DNA of 40,017 nt from assembly GCA_900551295.1 (NCBI GenBank), contig URVJ01000021.1, forward strand, positions 1-40,017, given 5' to 3'. Of the stretch, positions 16,910 through 24,268 are shown piece after piece. The notes beneath the pieces were generated by a model. It ran no database searches and was not told the DNA's origin. It worked only from the letters and a program-made list of their open reading frames with translations. The DNA comes from an uncultured Eubacteriales bacterium (GTDB lineage Bacteria; Bacillota; Clostridia; Oscillospirales; CAG-382). The first letter of the stretch is position 1, and every line of letters begins with the position of its first letter. The position numbers were made by a program, and so were the translations under genes.

Positions 16910-17118
16910 TGTGTCTCCTTTTCCGCGTCCTTTTTTTCGAGCCAGTCCTCGTACTGCGGCGCACTGCTTGTTGTCCGCCGTGCAAGCGGTAATTTTGTGT
17001 ATGAAAAAAGCACCGGAACTTTTCTGCGCGATGCTTAAATCAGTAATTTGAGTATAAGAAAAGCACTGTACGTTTCTGTACAATGCTTACTGTTTTTTAT
17101 GACGATCAATTATAAAGC
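16910..17118. other. Noncoding spacer with a stem-loop
   Basis: About 209 bp between the 42-residue ORF and the scaffold gene. The sequence is AT-rich and codes for nothing I can support. It holds the stem-loop at 17061-17088 and lies at the edge of the low-GC toxin/immunity segment. Confidence 0.5.
17061..17088 (-). terminator. Stem-loop, possible intrinsic terminator or attenuator
   Basis: An imperfect 11-bp stem (arms AAGCACTGTAC / GTACAATGCTT, one mismatch) encloses a 6-nt loop. On the plus strand it is followed by ACTGTTTTTTA; on the minus strand it runs into TTTTCTTA. It could end or reduce transcription from the toxin/immunity genes before the scaffold gene. The tracts are moderate on both strands, so the direction is uncertain. 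Confidence 0.45.
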
Positions 17119-17247
17119 TTAATCAATCTTTTCCCATTCGGTCATAGCGTCTGACTCTTTCTTTAAAGCAGCCAGTTGCTCATCAAGCTCTTCAATCGTA
17201 AACTCGCTATCCGGATAATGACCGTCATAGTAGTAAATTTTCATCAT
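17119..17247 (-). CDS. Small 42-residue protein downstream of the toxin/immunity pair
   Basis: The ORF begins MMKIYYYDGHYPDSEF and ends AMTEWEKID. It is acidic and mostly helical, with a clear ribosome binding site (GGAGG, 5 nt upstream of the ATG). It lies 76 nt after the immunity candidate, inside the same low-GC segment. I do not recognise a family. It may be a second accessory or immunity protein, or a small structural factor. The ribosome binding site and coding content favour a real gene. Confidence 0.6.
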   Translation of the reverse strand: MMKIYYYDGHYPDSEFTIEELDEQLAALKKESDAMTEWEKID

Positions 17248-17323
17248 AACTGCCTCCATTCTATTCCGTAATTGGTTTTAAACCTATTAAGAGCAAGTTT
17301 AATTGCTTCTTCCGCTCAAGAAC

Positions 17324-17527
17324 TTAGTTCTGATTAAAAATTTCATCATAAACTTTTTGAAGCTTTATACCCACGCTATCCGGTTCATCATTATTAGCAA
17401 GAATGTTATCAACAATTACAGCGTCTATTGCATCTAACACATCGTCAACATCGTCAGACTTAATAAGTTCCTCTATGTTGTTAATGTATGGCGTCAACAC
17501 CTCAATTTGCTTAGCTGTTACTATCAT
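17324..17527 (-). CDS. Small acidic protein, candidate immunity to the MuF toxin domain
   Basis: A 67-residue, highly acidic, helical protein (MIVTAKQIEVLTPYINNIEE, then KSDDVDDVLDAIDAVIVDNI). The ATG overlaps the last bases of the MuF-toxin gene, so the two are co-transcribed and probably translationally coupled. In phages with MuF-fused toxin domains (MuF polymorphic toxins), the gene directly downstream is usually the immunity protein. The acidic charge suits binding to a basic RNase domain. The segment is low-GC like the toxin half. I do not recognise the family; the immunity role is inferred from position and charge. Confidence 0.7.
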   Translation of the reverse strand: MIVTAKQIEVLTPYINNIEELIKSDDVDDVLDAIDAVIVDNILANNDEPDSVGIKLQKVYDEIFNQN

Positions 17528-19101
17528 GATTTAGCCTTCTTTCTTCCTGTATGTACCGGATTAACTTGAATAATATTTCCAGTATCAGGATTTACCGAAA
17601 CTTCAACCGCCTTGTTTCTAAATTTTTGACTTCTTCCGTTATTTGATTCTTTAACAGGAAGAATTTCTGCTTCTTTGCTTGTTAAAGCGTCCAAAATATC
17701 AGAAACTTGCACGCCGTTTCTCTTTTGTTCTATTGAACCAATCGTTCGGGCAATGCAATGATAAGATTTACCTGTGATTTTTATGTTGTTGCTCGTAACA
17801 ATTCCAACAATTTTTTCGTCAATCTCTTTACTGATAGCTTTATAAAGTTCAAAATCGGCAAGCGGTGTAAGCTCACCTGTATTGATTGCCCGACTGTATG
17901 CCTTAAAAGATTCCCACTCAACACTATACTTAATTTCTTGAAATTCTGCAAAATTTTTCGGTGCATTTTTTCCAAGCAAATCTTTATAATGCTCAAACAG
18001 TTCCCTGTCAGCACTATCATTATACGCCATTTTGCGTGACTTGTCAACAACATCTGCGCCATGTTTTTCATTTTGCATTTGTTTCCACTGTTCATAAGTG
18101 GTATTCCCCGGCACGGTATATGCCTTGCCGGTCTTGACGTCCCTCGCAAACCGCCTTCCGACATCTTCAAGTTCCTCAAAGTACGGAGCTGTGCAGCACC
18201 TGCAATTCGGGTGAAACGGCGGTGCGGTAATGCCCTCCTTGAACTCTTTCATGTCAAGCACCTTGCCGTTAAACCGTCCGCATATCGGGCACATATGCTT
18301 GTCAAACGTTCCGAATATCTCGTATCTCTCAACCCCAAGTTCGTTGAAACACTCTTTTTGCGCAGCGCTTGAAAAATACGCGCTTTCCGTCATAACAAGC
18401 CGCCCGGCGTTATACTTTGATACTCTGAAACGCTCTGATATTTCCTTTATGGCACGTTCGGGCGAATCGCCGGTTGCAATCATGCGTGTAAGCGACGTGT
18501 TTATGGTATCGACAAGCGCCTTTTTGTCTTTCCAGCAACGCGCGGTAAAAGTCATGTCATCGGAAGTCCACGGCTTGTCAAGCAGTTTTTCAAGCTTTCG
18601 TGTGTCAATGCCCTGCATAGACCAGCCGACGCCCAATCCCTTTTGTATTTCAAAAGCCGTGCGGTTATAGCTCTCCGTGAATGCGTATTCTGCCGCTTTG
18701 TACGTGTTTTCTATGCGCATGGCACCAAGAGCCTCAGCGTGCTGTCTGAGTCCTATTTCAATGCTTTCAAGCCGCGATATGTGAACTCTCGCCGAAGCGT
18801 TTTCAAGTTCTTTTTCCCAGCTGCCGTTTATAGCGTGTTCTTTGCCATACTTTATGTACTGTTTGACGTCCCATTTGAATTCCGCAAGTTCGTCGGATTT
18901 AAGCAGCCTTTGCGCGTCGGCATATTCTATTTTATTGTTTTTTGCAAACCGCTGATACCATGACCGCATTCCCTTTTCCACGTCGGCGATCACGGCGGTG
19001 TACACTTCTTCAAGATTTTTGACGTAATCTTCAACAACCCTGTTTTCGACCGCGTCTGAGGCAATCCTTATGCGGCGTGCCCAGTATTCGGAATTATTCA
19101 T
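17524..19101 (-). CDS. Phage head morphogenesis protein (MuF/SPP1 gp7) with C-terminal BECR-like nuclease toxin domain
   Basis: A 525-residue protein. Residues 1-340 are a minor head protein: a helical N-terminus (MNNSEYWARRIRIASDAVEN), then the MuF core with SKYNAGRLVMTESAYFSSAA and the zinc-ribbon-like motif CPICGRFNGKVLDMKEF...FHPNCRCC (Cys271, Cys274, His297, Cys300, Cys302). A linker of about 345-430 follows. The last ~95 residues (ITGKSYHCIARTIGS ... VEVSVNPDTGNIIQVNPVHTG) look like a barnase/EndoU/colicin E5-D/RelE-like (BECR) RNase domain: His448, Arg452, a basic strand and NPDTG. Base composition drops sharply near 18060, at the junction between the two parts, so the C-terminus looks swapped in. 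The gene overlaps the portal by 8 nt. The toxin call is inferred; the MuF call is firm. Confidence 0.85.
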   Translation of the reverse strand: MNNSEYWARRIRIASDAVENRVVEDYVKNLEEVYTAVIADVEKGMRSWYQRFAKNNKIEYADAQRLLKSDELAEFKWDVKQYIKYGKEHAINGSWEKELENASARVHISRLESIEIGLRQHAEALGAMRIENTYKAAEYAFTESYNRTAFEIQKGLGVGWSMQGIDTRKLEKLLDKPWTSDDMTFTARCWKDKKALVDTINTSLTRMIATGDSPERAIKEISERFRVSKYNAGRLVMTESAYFSSAAQKECFNELGVERYEIFGTFDKHMCPICGRFNGKVLDMKEFKEGITAPPFHPNCRCCTAPYFEELEDVGRRFARDVKTGKAYTVPGNTTYEQWKQMQNEKHGADVVDKSRKMAYNDSADRELFEHYKDLLGKNAPKNFAEFQEIKYSVEWESFKAYSRAINTGELTPLADFELYKAISKEIDEKIVGIVTSNNIKITGKSYHCIARTIGSIEQKRNGVQVSDILDALTSKEAEILPVKESNNGRSQKFRNKAVEVSVNPDTGNIIQVNPVHTGRKKAKS

Positions 19102-20569
19102 TTGTGCTTACCGCGCCGTTTTCCGAAAGTATTCCGAATGCCGCAGCGCTGTACTCGTCGTTCATCTGAGCTTGCTCGGCTTTTTCGCTTTCAATGCGTT
19201 CAAGTTCCTTTACGGGATCGTCTACCCACGGGTGCTGTTTTACGATTGTTTCCTTGCTGATTATGCCCTGCGACTTTCCGCAGTTGTTAATGGCTTCGGA
19301 TTCGTTTATAAGTATGTCGCGGTTGAATATGACCTTTACAGGCTCACCCATAAAGTTGCCTGCGCCGGTATTTGCCAGATGAGCGTTCACAAAGAACATC
19401 AGATCCTCAAAAGCCGCCTGAAATTCTGTTTCCATGCCGTTTGCGTCAAGGTCTATATCGGAATACATAGACTGAATGTTCATCTGATTAGGAGTACCGG
19501 AAAGCCGTTCGTCCTTGGCGTCGTAGCCGCGCGCATTTTCGATAATTGACTCTTTAAGCAGCTTCATGACGGTTTTGTAATTTTCGGCATTTACGATTAT
19601 TTCAAGCGTTTTTACGTCGCCGTTCACTCCGTCAACGCTGCGGACCTTTACTGCGCCGTATGTGGCAAGATTGCGTCTGAATTCGCCGAGATTTTCACCG
19701 TCGTAATTGTGCAGCACAATAACAGTGTTGTGTACATTTTCCTCCATGCCGTTTACAAAATCGGAAAGAATCAGATTGTACGCGTCCTGTAAGCACTTTA
19801 CGGAATTGAGAAGCGGCGTTTCGCCGTGGTTTCTCTTAAAGCATATAAGCGGCAGCCTCTCCCAGTTGTACGGTTTCTGCTTTGAGTTGCCGTCCGACAC
19901 CGTGATGTATGAACCCGACGGAGCGTCGTTGTCGTATATAAGCGATCCGTTTTCCCAGATAAAACGCTCTATTCCGCCGGCGTGAAAGATTTCGGCTTTG
20001 TCTACGATTTTCTCTGTGCCGTCGTTCTTATACTCGTATACCTGAAAAAAATGCACGGCGCAGTCAAGTTCGGTGTGTGACGTATCAGCCCAGAACGGCA
20101 GTATTTCATGCGCCGGAAACAGCTCAAAAGAGAACTGACCGTTATCGTTGTAGTACGGCATTATAAAGCATTTTCCGCCTATTATGGCTTTTTCCGCGGC
20201 AAGCTTGAATTGTCTTTGCACTTTGGGCGTAAAAACAGCGCTCAGAGCTTTTCCGTATGCGTCGTTTTCCGAGTCAAACGTCAATGGTTTTCCAAGAAGA
20301 TAATTCGCCTTTTGGTCAACCATTTTGGCATATTGATTGTCAACAATGCGGTTGTTCGGAAGATTGTCAACCGGGACAAGCTTGCCGTCCTCGCCGATCA
20401 CCATTCGTTTGCGTGTCAATATGTCCTGTTTGCCTTCATAATAGCGTTCGGCGTTTATCTGCTGCGCGCGTTCTTTTGATGTTATCCAGCGTGCAATTTC
20501 AATCTCGATAAATTTTTTGTCAGTAATGCCGGGAGTTATATTTTTGCGAAGTCCGGAAAAGTCCTGCAC
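19094..20569 (-). CDS. Portal protein (SPP1 gp6-like)
   Basis: A 491-residue protein from the first canonical start, a GTG at 20569. It forms the dodecameric portal vertex. Family features are DILTRKRMVIGEDGKLVPVD, NLPNNRIVDNQYAKMVDQKA and NYLLGKPLTFDSEN (about residues 50-105), then CFIMPYYNDNGQFSFELFPA and NSVKCLQDAYNLILSDFVNG. The GTG has no ribosome binding site. The frame is open upstream, reading TVTLNLFDDVQDFS, and a perfect AGGAGG at 20604-20609 stands 7 nt before an in-frame ACG (20594-20596), which is the likely true start (see findings). The terminase large subunit gene ends 18 nt upstream of that ACG. Confidence 0.93.
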   Translation of the reverse strand: MQDFSGLRKNITPGITDKKFIEIEIARWITSKERAQQINAERYYEGKQDILTRKRMVIGEDGKLVPVDNLPNNRIVDNQYAKMVDQKANYLLGKPLTFDSENDAYGKALSAVFTPKVQRQFKLAAEKAIIGGKCFIMPYYNDNGQFSFELFPAHEILPFWADTSHTELDCAVHFFQVYEYKNDGTEKIVDKAEIFHAGGIERFIWENGSLIYDNDAPSGSYITVSDGNSKQKPYNWERLPLICFKRNHGETPLLNSVKCLQDAYNLILSDFVNGMEENVHNTVIVLHNYDGENLGEFRRNLATYGAVKVRSVDGVNGDVKTLEIIVNAENYKTVMKLLKESIIENARGYDAKDERLSGTPNQMNIQSMYSDIDLDANGMETEFQAAFEDLMFFVNAHLANTGAGNFMGEPVKVIFNRDILINESEAINNCGKSQGIISKETIVKQHPWVDDPVKELERIESEKAEQAQMNDEYSAAAFGILSENGAVSTNE

Positions 20570-20603
20570 ATCGTCAAATAAATTAAGTGTTACCGTTTTT
20601 CTC

Positions 20604-20609
20604 CCTCCT
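20604..20609 (-). promoter_or_regulatory. Ribosome binding site for the portal gene
   Basis: AGGAGG on the minus strand, just after the TerL stop codon. It is 7 nt upstream of an in-frame ACG and 34 nt upstream of the first canonical in-frame start (GTG, 20569). No ATG, GTG or TTG in the portal frame lies within normal range of it. Confidence 0.6.
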
Positions 20610-20613
20610 CCCT

Positions 20614-21870
20614 TTAGTCAAAGCTGTAAGTGCTTCCTGCGGAAAATTCTTCCGCTGCGTATCTCATTGCGTCCATAAGGTGGTTAAAATCATCTATCGG
20701 AATGTTAATCTTCTTACCGGTCTTGGGATCTGTTGCCCAAGTGTAATTGCTTATTTCGGTCAGAAAGTTTGTGCAGCGCGGGTGTATGATAATGTGAAAG
20801 CCCTGCAGATAATCAATGCCGCTGGCAATGCTGTCTTTTCCTTTTCTCGATTTGCGTATATGCGAAAGTCCGAGATCGTACAGCCTTGCAATACTTTTAG
20901 GCTCTGCGTTGTCGGCGCGTATGCGCTCTTTTGCATAGCCTGCGGCGGTAACATCTCTGGCAATATCCTCGTTGCTCATGGCGCGCTTGTATATTTCATC
21001 AAATACCCATATTGTTTTGCTGTTTACGTCAATAAGACCGCAAAAAAGCGCTGTCGGATCGTTTGTATATCCGAAGTCAAGTCCGAACATGGAGCGCACG
21101 CCGGGTATCTTGCTTATTTCTTCCGTGCTGAAAGCTTTTTCTTCCCAGTTCTCGTATATAAGACCGTCAACAATGCCCCATTCTCCAAGTCCTGCAACGC
21201 GGTAACGCCGCGGATTGTTCTTTTTCATGTTCTCGAACAGGGTTTTGTCGGTATCGTCCAGAAACTCATTGCAAAGATAGTTTGTAGTCATTGCAAGGAC
21301 GTCGGGCGCAGAATTATCAAAAAAACGCCCCTTTAACCAATGGTGTTCGTTCCACGGGTTAAACGTGAGCGTTACTTGTTTAAACAGTCCGTCCGGGACT
21401 TGTCCTCTTATACTTTCGTCAAGCGTGTCAAAATCCGCCTGTGTGCTTATCTCGTAGGCTTCCTCGATCCAAAGCCAGCATAGAACGCCGACCTCGACGG
21501 TAATAGACGTAACTTTGAGCGGATCGTCAAGACCGCGGAATAAAATCTTCTGTCCGGTAGGTCTGTATGTCATTTCAAGCGGACTTTCCTTTATGTCCCA
21601 CCATTCGGATACACATAACCTGTTGATTGCCCATTTAAGTTCCGTAAAGCAGCTGTCTTTGAGTGTTCTGTAAGTCTTGCGCACACAAAGAAGATTGCTC
21701 TGCGGATACTGCATAATGCGTACAATGGAATTAAGTGCTGTGGTTTTGGATTTTTTGGAAGCACGTGAGCCTTTGCATACCCTGTAACGTCCTTTGTAAT
21801 TCCAAAACGTACCGTAGCCCTTGCCGACAACCTCCGGAAGAGATATTTTTTTAATCTTCGAGCTTGTCAT
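20614..21870 (-). CDS. terL: Terminase large subunit (PBSX/Terminase_3 family)
   Basis: A 418-residue DNA-packaging motor ATPase and nuclease. Walker A-like segment VCKGSRASKKSKTTAL (about residues 31-46; the usual Gly is Ala). Walker B-like LCWLWIEEAYE (about 130-140). The nuclease domain has MFGLDFGYTNDPTALFCG, whose Asp residues are typical of the RuvC-like nuclease, and later FNHLMDAMRYA. It overlaps the TerS gene by 20 nt. Its C-terminal stop is followed at once by the portal ribosome binding site. Confidence 0.95.
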   Translation of the reverse strand: MTSSKIKKISLPEVVGKGYGTFWNYKGRYRVCKGSRASKKSKTTALNSIVRIMQYPQSNLLCVRKTYRTLKDSCFTELKWAINRLCVSEWWDIKESPLEMTYRPTGQKILFRGLDDPLKVTSITVEVGVLCWLWIEEAYEISTQADFDTLDESIRGQVPDGLFKQVTLTFNPWNEHHWLKGRFFDNSAPDVLAMTTNYLCNEFLDDTDKTLFENMKKNNPRRYRVAGLGEWGIVDGLIYENWEEKAFSTEEISKIPGVRSMFGLDFGYTNDPTALFCGLIDVNSKTIWVFDEIYKRAMSNEDIARDVTAAGYAKERIRADNAEPKSIARLYDLGLSHIRKSRKGKDSIASGIDYLQGFHIIIHPRCTNFLTEISNYTWATDPKTGKKINIPIDDFNHLMDAMRYAAEEFSAGSTYSFD

Positions 21871-22282
21871 CTCCGGAAATCACCACCGGAACAGCGCCTG
21901 CGACGTCTACTTTGTCGGTAAACAAGCCGTAACGCTTGCCGAGCAATTCCGCAGCCTTTAAGCGTTCTTTTGCCGAAACGTCAATATCGGCAATTTTCTG
22001 CATACCGTCGCCGATAAGCTGCAATGTTTTCTCCGTGTGCTCGCCGCGCATGACGGCGGTAAGATATTCCATAACCTCAGCTGCGTCGGCTGTCTTTTCG
22101 TTGTGCAGCTTTTCAAGCTGTTCGTCGATATAGTTTCTTACGTCTGCATAAGTCAGCAGCCTGCTGCCGCATTTTCTCGCAACTTCGTCGCTTTTTATAT
22201 TCGGGTATGCCGCTCTGTATGCACGGCTTGCATTGCAGTCGATGATGTATTCATCGGCAAATTTACGCTGTCTGTCTGTTAT
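21851..22282 (-). CDS. terS: Terminase small subunit, apparent ATA start
   Basis: A 143-residue protein if translated from an ATA at 22282. The N-terminus TDRQRKFADEYIIDCNASRA and AYRAAYP form the DNA-recognition helix-turn-helix of phage TerS (Terminase_2). The C-terminal part (KTLQLIGDGMQKIADIDVSA ... LLGKRYGLF) is the oligomerisation region. The first canonical start is an ATG at 22072 that would remove 70 conserved residues. An in-frame TGA lies at 22289-22291, so the gene must begin between it and TDRQ; the only plausible codon is the ATA at 22280-22282. GAGG (22292-22295) lies 9 nt upstream of it. Confidence 0.88.
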   Translation of the reverse strand: MTDRQRKFADEYIIDCNASRAYRAAYPNIKSDEVARKCGSRLLTYADVRNYIDEQLEKLHNEKTADAAEVMEYLTAVMRGEHTEKTLQLIGDGMQKIADIDVSAKERLKAAELLGKRYGLFTDKVDVAGAVPVVISGDDKLED

Positions 22283-22291
22283 GGAATATCA

Positions 22292-22296
22292 CCTCT
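22292..22296 (-). promoter_or_regulatory. Ribosome binding site for TerS
   Basis: AGAGG on the minus strand, part of AGAGGTGAT, 9 nt before the ATA at 22280-22282. It supports initiation at that codon and not at the distant ATG at 22072. Confidence 0.55.
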
Positions 22297-22346
22297 TTTC
22301 AAAACTGTCCCTCCGACCGCAACCGCCGGCTATTAGTGTCCGGCAC

Positions 22347-22375
22347 AAAAAGGGAAAGCATTTTACTGCTTCCCC
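22347..22375 (-). terminator. Intrinsic terminator between late promoter and TerS
   Basis: The minus strand reads GGGGAAGCA, then a 6-nt loop GTAAAA, then TGCTTTCCC followed by TTTTT. This is a GC-containing stem with one bulge and a U-tract, a standard intrinsic terminator. It lies about 18 nt after the -10 hexamer at 22393-22398, so transcripts from that promoter would stop unless the terminator is overridden. It would also end the early operon. Confidence 0.75.
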
Positions 22376-22392
22376 TGCATTCCTATGATAGC

Positions 22393-22400
22393 ATTATACC
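22393..22400 (-). promoter_or_regulatory. Putative late promoter, extended -10
   Basis: The minus strand reads TGTGGTATAATGC: a perfect -10 TATAAT (22398-22393) with TGG just before it, the extended -10 (TGn) form. No good -35 is seen at 16-18 bp, but TTGTCC occurs twice upstream (TTGTCCGTTTTGTCC), which may be an activator-binding or alternative -35 element. It lies right after the late-regulator-like gene and points into the structural operon. Confidence 0.6.
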
Positions 22401-22430
22401 ACAGGTACGGCGGACAAAACGGACAATTTT

Positions 22431-22841
22431 TCATTTCTTGTGATTTTTTATGTACCTCATGCAGATTTTTCGTGCCGCGTCGCCGCTCATATTTGTTTTT
22501 TGCCCGACTTTAAACCATTCAAGACAGCCTATAAAGCGCCAGTGCATAACTGCTGCAGCAACAACGTCGTTTTGTGCTACCGTGAAAAGAATGTAGTCGA
22601 GTATCTCTGCGCGCTTTTGCTCGGCTTCTTCATACAGTTCTGACATTTTGCGTTCTTTTTCCGTAATGGCAGACGCATATTTTCCGGTTTTATCCGATAC
22701 TGCTTTTCCGCTGGGAATATCCGAAAATCCTACAGCCGTCTTTGCACCGTAAGCCTTTGCACGAATTTCAAAAAGTTCATTTTCCAAAACTTCGATAAGC
22801 AGTTTGAGTTTGTAATACGAAGATAATTCTTCAAGCGTCAA
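22431..22841 (-). CDS. Sigma-70 region 4-like / RinA-ArpU-type late transcription regulator
   Basis: A 136-residue, highly helical protein from a TTG at 22841 (a GTG lies three codons upstream). The N-terminal coiled coil (LTLEELSSYYKLKLLIEVLE) and central AKTAVGFSDIPSGKAVSDKT, plus the C-terminal HWRFIGCLEWFKVGQKTNMS and AARKICMRYIKN helix-turn-helix region, fit the phage ArpU/RinA-type regulators with a sigma-region-4-like fold. It is the last gene of the early operon and lies next to the late promoter and terminator, so it is a good candidate to activate late genes. AGGGGG lies 8 nt before the TTG. Confidence 0.7.
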   Translation of the reverse strand: MTLEELSSYYKLKLLIEVLENELFEIRAKAYGAKTAVGFSDIPSGKAVSDKTGKYASAITEKERKMSELYEEAEQKRAEILDYILFTVAQNDVVAAAVMHWRFIGCLEWFKVGQKTNMSGDAARKICMRYIKNHKK

Positions 22842-22853
22842 TATATACACCCC

Positions 22854-23195
22854 CTATTTCACTTTAATGTTGGCAGAAAACGGGCTTTTCAAGTTTGCTA
22901 AGTCAATGCCGACCTGTTCGCGTAACTTGCGTTCGCAGAGCCATATCGCAGCCTCGTCTGTGTCGTAGCAGTAGTAGTCAAGCATTCCGTCAATCATGCC
23001 GGACGTCGCGTTGTAGAACTGTAATAAACGCTTTTTGCCGAATCCGAATTGCTCGTGTAATTGCCAGAGGATAATTGCCTCGACGTTGCGTACTACTTTC
23101 GGCATAAGCCCGCGTAACTCTTCGATAGACGCGTCAACCGCAGCTTTTTTCATCTTGGATGTCAGCTTGTCCCGTCCCGGTATGCGTACTTTCAT
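22854..23195 (-). CDS. Conserved phage protein of unknown function
   Basis: A 113-residue, mostly helical, basic protein (MKVRIPGRDKLTSKMKKAAV ... RNVEAIILWQLHEQFGFGKK, then YNATSGMIDGMLDYYCYDTD). GGAGAG lies upstream of the ATG. The gene overlaps the small 26-residue ORF (ATGA) and is followed 3 nt later by the late regulator region. Similar short genes sit next to the late regulator in clostridial phages; I know no function. Confidence 0.65.
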   Translation of the reverse strand: MKVRIPGRDKLTSKMKKAAVDASIEELRGLMPKVVRNVEAIILWQLHEQFGFGKKRLLQFYNATSGMIDGMLDYYCYDTDEAAIWLCERKLREQVGIDLANLKSPFSANIKVK

Positions 23196-23272
23196 ATAAA
23201 ATCACTCTCCATGTTTATAGGTATTCCAACAGTGCCGTCGCTCCAGTCTGTGCATACTTGATACGCTTTCAT
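23192..23272 (-). CDS. Small 26-residue ORF, translationally coupled
   Basis: The ORF is MKAYQVCTDWSDGTVGIPIN followed by MESDFI. Its TGA overlaps the ATG of the next gene (ATATGA), and the ATG at 23272 has AAAGGCGG 8 nt upstream. It fills the 100-bp gap between two early genes. No family is recognised. It may be a real micro-protein or a leader that couples translation of the next gene. Confidence 0.4.
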   Translation of the reverse strand: MKAYQVCTDWSDGTVGIPINMESDFI

Positions 23273-23299
23273 TACTCCGCACCGCCTTTCAATGCTTTT

Positions 23300-23977
23300 T
23301 CATTCGAGCCAAGCCCTGTCGGGTAGCTGTTCAATGAGCTCATCAAATCTTTTTGTGGAATTGTCCCAAGGATAAAATCCGTCTTTGTCCGCAGCGTCGT
23401 AGGCTTCGTCTATCTCCTTTATGATTCTCAGGTACGATGTGTTGTCCTCGCGCAAAATATCAAACGCAGCTTTCAGACTGTCATAGCAGCTTGTAATATC
23501 AAGAAAACTCATTACGATTCCAAATACTTGCCCTGCCGTAGAAATCAGTTCGTTTTTCGTTAGCCGTATGAGCCGTTTCCCCGATTCCGTTGTCCCGGCT
23601 TCGCCGTCATAGCTTACAAGAGAGTAATAGTCTTCCTCATAACCGTCATAGCCGACAAGCTCATATCTGTTGCCGGCAACACCGACAAGAAAATCATCAA
23701 AGTATTCTGTGACATAACCGTCGTAAAGCACTTCGGTTAGCCGGTCACACTTTGCGGATAAATCGAAAAACATCATTTTGAATTCGTATTCCTCTTCTTC
23801 ATCGCCGTCCAATGCTGCAAGAAGGGTTTCGCTGTCTTCTTCAATGAAATATCGGACATTATCGCAATTCTCCGAAATTTCAGATAGCTCATCACGGATT
23901 GTATCAAGGTTGAGTCTTGCAAGCGCCGCCTTTTTGTAGCGAAGCCGACGAGCTTTTTCTTTTGCAACGTTATTCAT
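23300..23977 (-). CDS. Acidic phage protein of unknown function
   Basis: A 225-residue protein from the ATG at 23977 (an earlier ATG at 23998 has a poorer ribosome binding site). The N-terminus is basic (MNNVAKEKARRLRYKKAALA). Most of the rest is acidic, with helical regions (LDTIRDELSEISENCDNVRY) and the central acidic tract DGDEEEEYEFKMMFFDLS. A Tyr/Asp/Gly-rich middle follows (VGYDGYEEDYYSLVSYDGEA). I do not recognise the family. It overlaps the upstream 94-residue gene by 8 nt and is part of the early operon. Confidence 0.7.
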   Translation of the reverse strand: MNNVAKEKARRLRYKKAALARLNLDTIRDELSEISENCDNVRYFIEEDSETLLAALDGDEEEEYEFKMMFFDLSAKCDRLTEVLYDGYVTEYFDDFLVGVAGNRYELVGYDGYEEDYYSLVSYDGEAGTTESGKRLIRLTKNELISTAGQVFGIVMSFLDITSCYDSLKAAFDILREDNTSYLRIIKEIDEAYDAADKDGFYPWDNSTKRFDELIEQLPDRAWLE

Positions 23978-24254
23978 TTTTCGTACCGCCCCACTCATTT
24001 TCGTCTATCTCTTTCTGTTGCAATAAATATTGCACTACAAGTTTATTGAGTAAATTCGTAAAATCAACAATATCAAATTCTTGCTCTGTTACTTCTCTCA
24101 TAAAGATATTTAATGCATACACTATCGCTACAAAATCCTCTGTCAAATTGTCATCATTCAGTTGCATTTTCTGTAAAGATACTTGATTTTCTTCACTTCT
24201 GTAAGCGTTTTTGATTGCTTCCATAAAATTTATTATTTTTTCATTTAGCGTCAT
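23970..24254 (-). CDS. Small early protein of unknown function
   Basis: A 94-residue acidic helical protein (MTLNEKIINFMEAIKNAYRS ... NDDNLTEDFVAIVYALNIFM). GGAGG lies 9 nt before the ATG. It is AT-rich compared with the structural genes. No family is recognised. Its C-terminus overlaps the next gene. Confidence 0.68.
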   Translation of the reverse strand: MTLNEKIINFMEAIKNAYRSEENQVSLQKMQLNDDNLTEDFVAIVYALNIFMREVTEQEFDIVDFTNLLNKLVVQYLLQQKEIDENEWGGTKNE

Positions 24255-24268
24255 TTTCGTCTACCTCC

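Noticed and set aside
17320..17330. GAACTTAGTTC as a LexA box
   Set aside because: The half-sites are separated by three bases and not four, and the site overlaps the stop codon of the immunity candidate.
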